Below, one piece after another: positions 58,441-64,000 of a stretch of 64,000 bases of DNA. The notes below the pieces were generated by a model. It saw only the letters and a program-made list of their open reading frames with translations. It was not told the origin of the DNA and ran no database searches. How positions within the stretch are numbered: position 1 is the first letter of the stretch; each line of letters opens with the position of its first letter. Source of the DNA: Sepiola atlantica (Eukaryota > Mollusca > Cephalopoda > Sepiida > Sepiolidae); NCBI GenBank assembly GCA_963556195.1, contig OY744521.1:135782399-135846398 (forward strand), read 5' to 3'. A program made the position numbers and the translations under genes.

Positions 58441-60088
58441 TTGCTATTGGTAGGAGCAAAGTTTAGCATCAATTATGATACTACACTTTATATTTTCTGT
58501 TATTTTTCATAAGTTGGCTAAAAAATATTAATAAATTGTCAATCAACAATTCAGAGATCTATTTAATGTCTTAAAATGTTATACAAAAATTCTAGCCTAG
58601 ACCTTGGGAGTTGAATAAATATCAGGTAAAATTTTCCTCCCCCGAAAAATTAACTGGTGCAAGTTTTCTTAGGTCGGGCAAAAACATTTATTGAAATAAA
58701 AATTTCGAATAACAAAGTGAAAACCTCTATATTTGAGATCTCTAACAAAAACAAACTGTTTACAAGTTTAATATTCGATATAGATATTTTAAGATAAAAA
58801 AAGATATCTAATCTACTTTCGGTTCTAAAATTAGTCAGAAAGCCTAATTATTTGCTTTTTTAAATTAAAATTAAAGACATTTTCTTTAATTTAATTAAGT
58901 TTAAACATCGGTTTAATTGTAGAATAAGGGCCGCTATTTTTCCGCTCATTTCACTTGGTATTCGCCCAAAGTTTGGATGAAACTGATTGTTGGTTTCAAT
59001 TGTATTTTTGGTCCTGAAATAAAATTCTCATTTACTTTTTAAAGTGTTGAGAATCTAACTTTAATTCCAGGTTTTAATCGCTGGCGGCCATGTTGTTTCT
59101 TATTGTTTTTTTCCTTGGACTAAATATATTTTTCCTGCTGTAACATTTTATTAAACACAAAAAAACTTAGAACATTCTATTTATAAAAGCTAGTAACGGA
59201 ATTTAACGAATTTTAAAGCAAACATGAAAAGATTAAAGCATACTAGTCATGAATTTAAGAATAACAACATGTCGCCAAAAAGACGACTGGTAAAAATGTG
59301 GCATAAAAGTTCAATTAGATATATGCTAAAAAATAGATTAGAATTTTTTGTCAGGACAAAATGTACCATTTCACCCCAAAAATCGATTTTATCGAACATT
59401 TGGGTGAATACCGAGCGAAATGGGCGAGAAAATCCAACGGCTCCTATAGTACACTTGAACGTAAAATTCTTTATTTAAAAACACGAATTAAAAGAAAAAT
59501 TGGCTTATTTATTCAATCAGAAATAAACATCCTTGTCATGAATACAAAAATAGTTCAAATCTTTAAGAAAATAACTTCAAATATATCTATAGACTCACTG
59601 GCGATTTGAAGACATTTGTTGCCAAATTATGTCCTGCCTTAAGTAAACTGTCCCATCAAAAATGTAACATGTAGATGTAAAAATCTACTTGCGGCTATAA
59701 AAAACACCCTGAGAAGTTCAAATGTTCTGTTTTCATGTGTAAATCTCTCGTATTTTTATCCCTCTCTCTCCCATTCCTCCCCCCTTTCCTCGCTCTCTCC
59801 TTATCTCATATATATTTACCAGAGATATAATTTAAAAAAATAACTAAATCAGAGTTTAGCTAAGACTTTCTTTTCCTTTTTATTGCTGAATAAAAGAACT
59901 AATGTTTAAATAAAAATCAAATAATTTGGGAGCGAGGAGCGCGAAGCGATAAAAATACGCTCATTAGTCCAAAATGGAGTTACTCACTCTCCTCTCCCGA
60001 TGAATATTAAATGAGCCCTCTTGTCCGTCGTTCCAGCAAAAAGGAGCGTGCCCCTGGAGCGCGCTCTTTTTTAAATGGCTCCGTAAAG

Positions 60089-60090
<2 letters not shown>
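58441..60090. other. Unassigned AT-rich DNA
   Basis: Two overlapping plus-strand ORFs (59224-59478 and 59361-59609, basic, Lys/Arg-rich) have no recognisable domains and are probably chance. A GC-richer stretch at 59930-60080 has several GAGCG motifs and a possible GCGCGCTC palindrome, with no clear function. Confidence 0.35.

Positions 60091-60091
<1 letters not shown>

Positions 60092-60146
<55 letters not shown>
60092..60146. repeat. (TA)n(TTA)n microsatellite
   Basis: TA tract passing into ATT units to about 60165. Confidence 0.95.
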
Positions 60147-60150
<4 letters not shown>

Positions 60151-60164
60151 TATTATTATTATTA

Positions 60165-60560
60165 TTTTTGTGTCTGGTTCATTTAATATTTTCATATTTG
60201 AAATATTTAATTTGCTGTTTCTAATGTATTTCCATTGTTATTGTTATTTTTAACTGACTGATGGAGTAATATATGGTTGCATAATGAGAGGTTATGTCTC
60301 CAATATTGTCTGAATATATGTGTTTTAAATAATACTGAAATATGATGTATTTTCTTAAATAACTTATGCATATGATGCTGTACAGGGCGCTGATTAAGAG
60401 ACGGTTTGGAGTACTCTAAAGTATAATACAAAATAAAATAATTCCAAATTGTCTTGGAAACGATCGTACGCCAATTAATCGTAGTGTTTGAATTCTTGGA
60501 AATGATATAGATAATGTTCTAATTTTGTTCATTTTAACTCACTTCATAAATATATGTATA
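60165..60560. other. Unassigned AT-rich DNA
   Basis: Nothing recognised. The minus ORF 60207-60431 has no known relative. Confidence 0.4.
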
Positions 60561-60562
60561 CG

Positions 60563-60565
<3 letters not shown>

Positions 60566-60598
<33 letters not shown>

Positions 60599-60614
60599 AT
60601 TATTAATAATAATG
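60566..60614. repeat. (TA)n(TTA)n microsatellite
   Basis: TA tract, then ATT and AAT units. Confidence 0.94.
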
Positions 60615-60670
60615 CACGCCTCGTTGAAGACTACGGAACTTTCTCTCTTTGTAATTTTTCCTGGTTAATA

Positions 60671-60992
60671 TCTCGACGCGGCGAGCTATTTTTCTGTTTT
60701 GAGGGCGTAATGTAAATATTGTGACTCCGAGTGTTGTTTCATCGGCCATCTCTCGAGCGCTTTTGACTGCAACCCAATATTAATAAAATAGCATTTAATA
60801 CTGGCGCTAACGCCCTATCAGTATTCAATAATTAAAAAATAAAAGGTTAACTGCCCAAGACTAACAATAAAACACAACCTCCTGATGACGATGGAGAGGT
60901 CGAAAGCACTCGAAAGATGGCTGATGAAACGACACTCGGGCCACAATATTTAAATTAACACTCAAAAACAAAAAACTCGCCCGCTGCGTCGA
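60671..60992. mobile_element. Large inverted repeat with CTGATGA cores
   Basis: Arms 60671-60771 and about 60883-60992: TCGACGCGGCGAG/CTCGCCCGCTGCGTCGA, AAATATTGTG-CNCGAGTGT, GTTTCATCGGCCATCTCTCG and AGCGCTTTTGAC all find complements in the other arm. On the plus strand the right arm has CTGATGACGATGG, GGTCGAAAGC and GATGGCTGATGAAAC, reminiscent of hammerhead cores, but I cannot fold a proper one. A TA tract lies on each side (60566, 61075). Penelope-type inverted ends are a possible explanation. The ORF 60861-61052 is a shadow. Confidence 0.75.
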
Positions 60993-61069
60993 TAAATTAA
61001 TAAGAAAAATGACAAAGCGAGAAAGTGTCATAGCCTTCAACGATGCTTGCATTAATAATGATTTGTTGC

Positions 61070-61074
<5 letters not shown>

Positions 61075-61134
<60 letters not shown>

Positions 61135-61256
61135 GAGGAAGAACAGAAAAAATATAAGACAGTCTTGCCTGACAAAGTTGTTTTACAACGAAACCTTGCA
61201 AAAAAAATGATTTTTCATTTACATTGCACCATGTGTTTATTTTCAAAAATATTTCA

Positions 61257-61315
<59 letters not shown>
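61075..61315. repeat. (TA)n tracts and (TG)n
   Basis: TA at 61075-61131, TA then TG at 61259-61315 and further TG-rich DNA to 61350. The ORFs 61009-61260 and 61052-61246 include the TA tract and are not genes. Confidence 0.95.
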
Positions 61316-61360
61316 ATTTGTGAGTGTGTGTGTATTTGTGTGTGCGTGTGTTTGAAAAAT

Positions 61361-61532
61361 ACAAAAGGAAAAACAAATTAAATACAGGAATAAATGATCA
61401 GAAAACGAGATATTTTACCGATTTCGTTTGGATCAACGAACGTCTGTAGAAAAAAATTGATCCTAACGAAACCGGGAAAATCTTCCATTTTCTGATTGTT
61501 TATTCTTGTAATTCATTTGTTTTTTTCTTTTG
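61361..61532. mobile_element. Foldback element, about 170 bp
   Basis: CAGAAAACGAGATATTTTACC-GATTTCGTTTGGATCAA on the left is complementary to TTGATCCTAACGAAACC-GGGAAAATCTTCCATTTTCTG on the right. The arms extend outward (AAACAAATTAAATACAGGAATAAA with TTTATTCTTGTAATTCATTTG). No ORF. Similar in size to the 388-557 and 53581-53790 foldbacks but with unrelated sequence. Confidence 0.85.
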
Positions 61533-62135
61533 TCGATTTTACACATCCTGTCTTCACGGCATTTCATTTTATGATATATCGTGCATTTTATCCTCATTGC
61601 TGATAACAAATAAATATTATGGATATTCACCACAACTAAAAAAATCAGGTTAGTGTTTATTAAATAGTCTACCTCGTTAAAAGCTACTTACTATTGAAAT
61701 CGCAGTTTTATGACTGAGTCGTAGAAGACATAAATAACGTCAAGCATTCGTATTAGATTACATTTCTTTCCTTGGGTTACGTAATAATATTGGGCTACTT
61801 AATGAAGCCTAGTTATTGTTGATGAAACAGGGGAAACCAATAAAAACTCGTACAGTGAACAATATTAAAACTGTCGTCCATCAAAAGGAACGACAACCTT
61901 TTGCTTTGTTTTATTTGATTTATCATGTTAAAATTATAGAAATAAAAAAAACGAATATAAATAGTAATGTTTGGTTCTAGCGCTTGAAGCAGGATTACAC
62001 ATTCATTTCCTGGAAAAACTCAGTGTGCTTAAAGACTTTAAAACCTACCGGAAATTATCTATATAATAATACGCTGAGGCAATTGCATGTTTGTACGTAC
62101 GTTATCAATTTTCACACAGTTTATAACAGATCAGA
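61533..62135. other. Unassigned AT-rich DNA
   Basis: Nothing recognised. Confidence 0.4.
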
Positions 62136-62139
62136 TCGC

Positions 62140-62600
62140 CTAATAGCCGAATATTTAAAGAATATTTAGCTGACAATTATTTTTACAGTAAGAAAGAAGA
62201 GTATTTGTTTTAAAACGATTAAAATTAAAACAATGAATTTAATGAAACGGTTAAAACTTACATTTCATTTATAAAAAAAAAACAATTTAGCTGAAAATTA
62301 TTTCTTACGATCAAAAGAAATTTAATATTTATTGTTTTAAAAAGATATACATATTAGAATTTTCGATAAATACAGAAAACGAATATTCGTTTTATTTATT
62401 GAAAGAATATTTAACTGACAATGGACATTATTTTTACTGGAGAAGAAAATACAATCTTTGCTTAATATTATTAAACCTTACATACATGTATCATTTCAAA
62501 CAAAATATCATTAACAGTAAATTATGCAGATAGATGAAGACAGAAAACTTGGACTTTCCACGGGTCCCGCTAATTTTAATAGATGTCAATCAATGTTGGG
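62140..62600 (+). repeat. Dispersed repeat, family S, copy 3 (three subunits)
   Basis: AAGAATATTTAGCTGACAATT (62154), AATTTAGCTGAAAATTATTT (62284) and AGAATATTTAACTGACAATG (62405) give a satellite-like period of about 120-130 bp. The downstream part (ATTAACAGTAAATTATGC, CTTTCCACGGGTCCCGCTAA) matches 1630-1700. Confidence 0.75.
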
Positions 62601-62995
62601 TCTAACCCCAAATATTGCATATTATAAAATGATAGAAATAAAAATAAGAAGATAATCTAGAGAAAAGGGGACACAGGATTCTCTAAATCAATCTTCGATG
62701 TGATTACTAATAATCTTTCTCTTGGGTGTTATACGGGTCAAATTTTTTACATTTTTCGATTTATATTGATAAATGTTTGAAAAACAACATTGAAACTAGG
62801 TGAACCTATCGGCTGTTGATTACTTTTTCTTTCTTTCTCTTATTTCTTTTTCCTATTATATATACGCAGTTGCAAAAAAATGTGCATGGAGGAGATAGAA
62901 AAGCAATCGGATGACTGAGACAAAGTGATGTTTTGAAAGAAAGATTTTAAAAACCCACTTTAAAAAAATAATTCAATTGCTGTTCCAGGATCCCG

Positions 62996-63023
62996 GGCAA
63001 CGCCTGTTAGCCCTGCTAGTATT
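62996..63023 (-). repeat. Recurrent ACTAG...GCGTTG motif
   Basis: Minus strand CTAGCAGGGCTAACAGGCGT then TGCCCGGGAT. See 22829 and 24209 for relatives. Confidence 0.5.
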
Positions 63024-63480
63024 AGCCTAAGACAAAGAAACTTGTGGATAAATCAATAGAGGCCCGAGAGCGCTCTATCCCTTAATAGACTTCACGAATG
63101 GCCTATGCTGGAAATCTCATTTCTTTGATCAATCATAACTAAAAACCAATAAACCAAATTAGTTAAAACTTTGCACAATATTTTTATTTGATAGGTTCTA
63201 TAAGTGTTTAGAAGTTCAGCATCATTATTCAAGACAACCCAGAGATCCAGAAAGTTCAATCATGAAATCATGTTATATGTGTGTACGTACGTACGTACGT
63301 ATGTGCCACCCTGTATCTCATCAACTATTTGATTGATTCATCTGATTTTTGGCAGAGATAGAGGTTCTAGTTGATGGCATTTTAATTTCAGTTTATCATG
63401 TACCTTAGTTTTCCAGAAAATTCCAAAAGAAACCCGTTAAAATGACCATTGTATTGAGGCATAGCTTTTACAAAAGTAGT
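63024..63480. other. Unassigned DNA with (CGTA)n
   Basis: A short (ACGT)n run lies at 63284-63302, followed by GTGCCACCCTGTATCTCATC. Nothing else recognised. Confidence 0.5.
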
Positions 63481-63482
63481 GA

Positions 63483-63878
63483 CATTCCATGAAAAATGCC
63501 AGTATACTGAAATCATATGCCCTTAATAGGGTTACGATGAAAATTCATATACACTAAATGTACAAAAGCAAGGAAATTCCCAAATTTTTACACATTTATT
63601 GTCATTAAGGGTATGCGAGCACAACAGAGCTATGTATTTTACTGGTAGGAATTTTTCTTCAGCGCACCTCACACACTTCATCCACTCATGCATAGATATT
63701 TATACTGTAGTGATGTGATAATGAAATGGTTTGGTTGATATGTAGTCATACCCTTAATTAATGACAATAAAAGTGTAAAAAATTGGGAATTTCCTTGCTT
63801 TTGTACATTTAGTGTATAAGAATTTTCATCTTAACCCTATTAAGGGCATATGATTTCAGTATACTGGCATTTTTCATG

Positions 63879-63882
<4 letters not shown>
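63483..63882. mobile_element. Foldback element, 400 bp with 135-bp arms
   Basis: Left arm 63483-63615 and right arm 63747-63882 are reverse complements with few differences: ATTCCATGAAAAATGCCAGT, CATATGCCCTTAATAGGGTT, CACTAAATGTACAAAAGCAA and CATTAAGGGTATG all have their complements in the right arm. The 131-base spacer has no ORF. The right end abuts a TA tract exactly, while the left end follows GTAGTGAC. Confidence 0.93.

Positions 63883-63938
<56 letters not shown>
63882..63938. repeat. (TA)n microsatellite
   Basis: TA dinucleotides starting at the exact end of the foldback element. Confidence 0.96.
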
Positions 63939-63942
<4 letters not shown>

Positions 63943-64000
63943 TAACCAGTGTTCTCTTATGTTTACCGTAAAATCATTTAATTTTTTCAGGTTTTATAAA

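Noticed and set aside
59224..59609. Two overlapping basic ORFs
   Set aside because: Lys/Arg-rich composition follows from A-rich DNA; no domain recognised and the two frames overlap.

Overview
This is a eukaryotic, AT-rich, intergenic or intronic stretch in which I find no host protein-coding gene. The composition is dominated by long (TA)n tracts (about 25 of them), (GA)n, (TG)n and (AAT)n microsatellites, decayed transposable elements and foldback sequences. My best guess is a mollusc, most likely a coleoid cephalopod (octopus-like). That is an inference from the TA-microsatellite density, the CR1/Jockey-like, R2-like and mariner relics, tRNA- and 5S-derived SINE-like copies and a TTAGGG-type interstitial telomeric tract. 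It is not proven by any single gene.

Layout. 0-7 kb: a 170-bp near-perfect palindrome, satellite-like and diverged tandem repeats, two or three tRNA-headed SINEs, and at 6035-6111 (minus) a complete hammerhead ribozyme fold. 7-20 kb: two young tandem duplications (7.1-7.7 and 14.8-15.0 kb), one SINE, one 5S rRNA-derived copy (11.0 kb) and long featureless AT-rich DNA. 20-30 kb: a second 5S-derived copy, two non-LTR reverse transcriptase C-terminal relics (22.3 and 23.7 kb, both minus), imperfect tandem arrays whose unit carries a piece resembling the 5' end of U2 snRNA, and at 29.0 kb (minus) a repeat headed by an almost exact U2 snRNA 5' segment. 30-46 kb: a mutated mariner transposase (33.6-34.5 kb), a 30-bp minisatellite (37.4-37.9 kb), a 158-bp minisatellite ending in a G/C hairpin (42.3-42.9 kb) and an interstitial telomere-like tract (45.9 kb). 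46-64 kb: a MITE with clear TIRs (48.6 kb), a mariner deletion derivative with TIRs (51.7-52.3 kb), three more non-LTR relics including an R2-type endonuclease domain (53.9-54.2 kb), a Leu/Ser-tRNA-like SINE, several foldback elements beside TA tracts, and a 400-bp inverted repeat at the right end.

The most interesting signals are the RNA-derived ones: a canonical type I hammerhead ribozyme (with several weaker hammerhead-like copies, often inside palindromes next to TA tracts, as expected of Penelope-like elements or retrozymes), the U2-snRNA-headed repeat with its related tandem arrays, and two 5S-rRNA-derived copies. All ORFs longer than 60 codons are either transposon relics, microsatellite translations or chance AT-rich frames.
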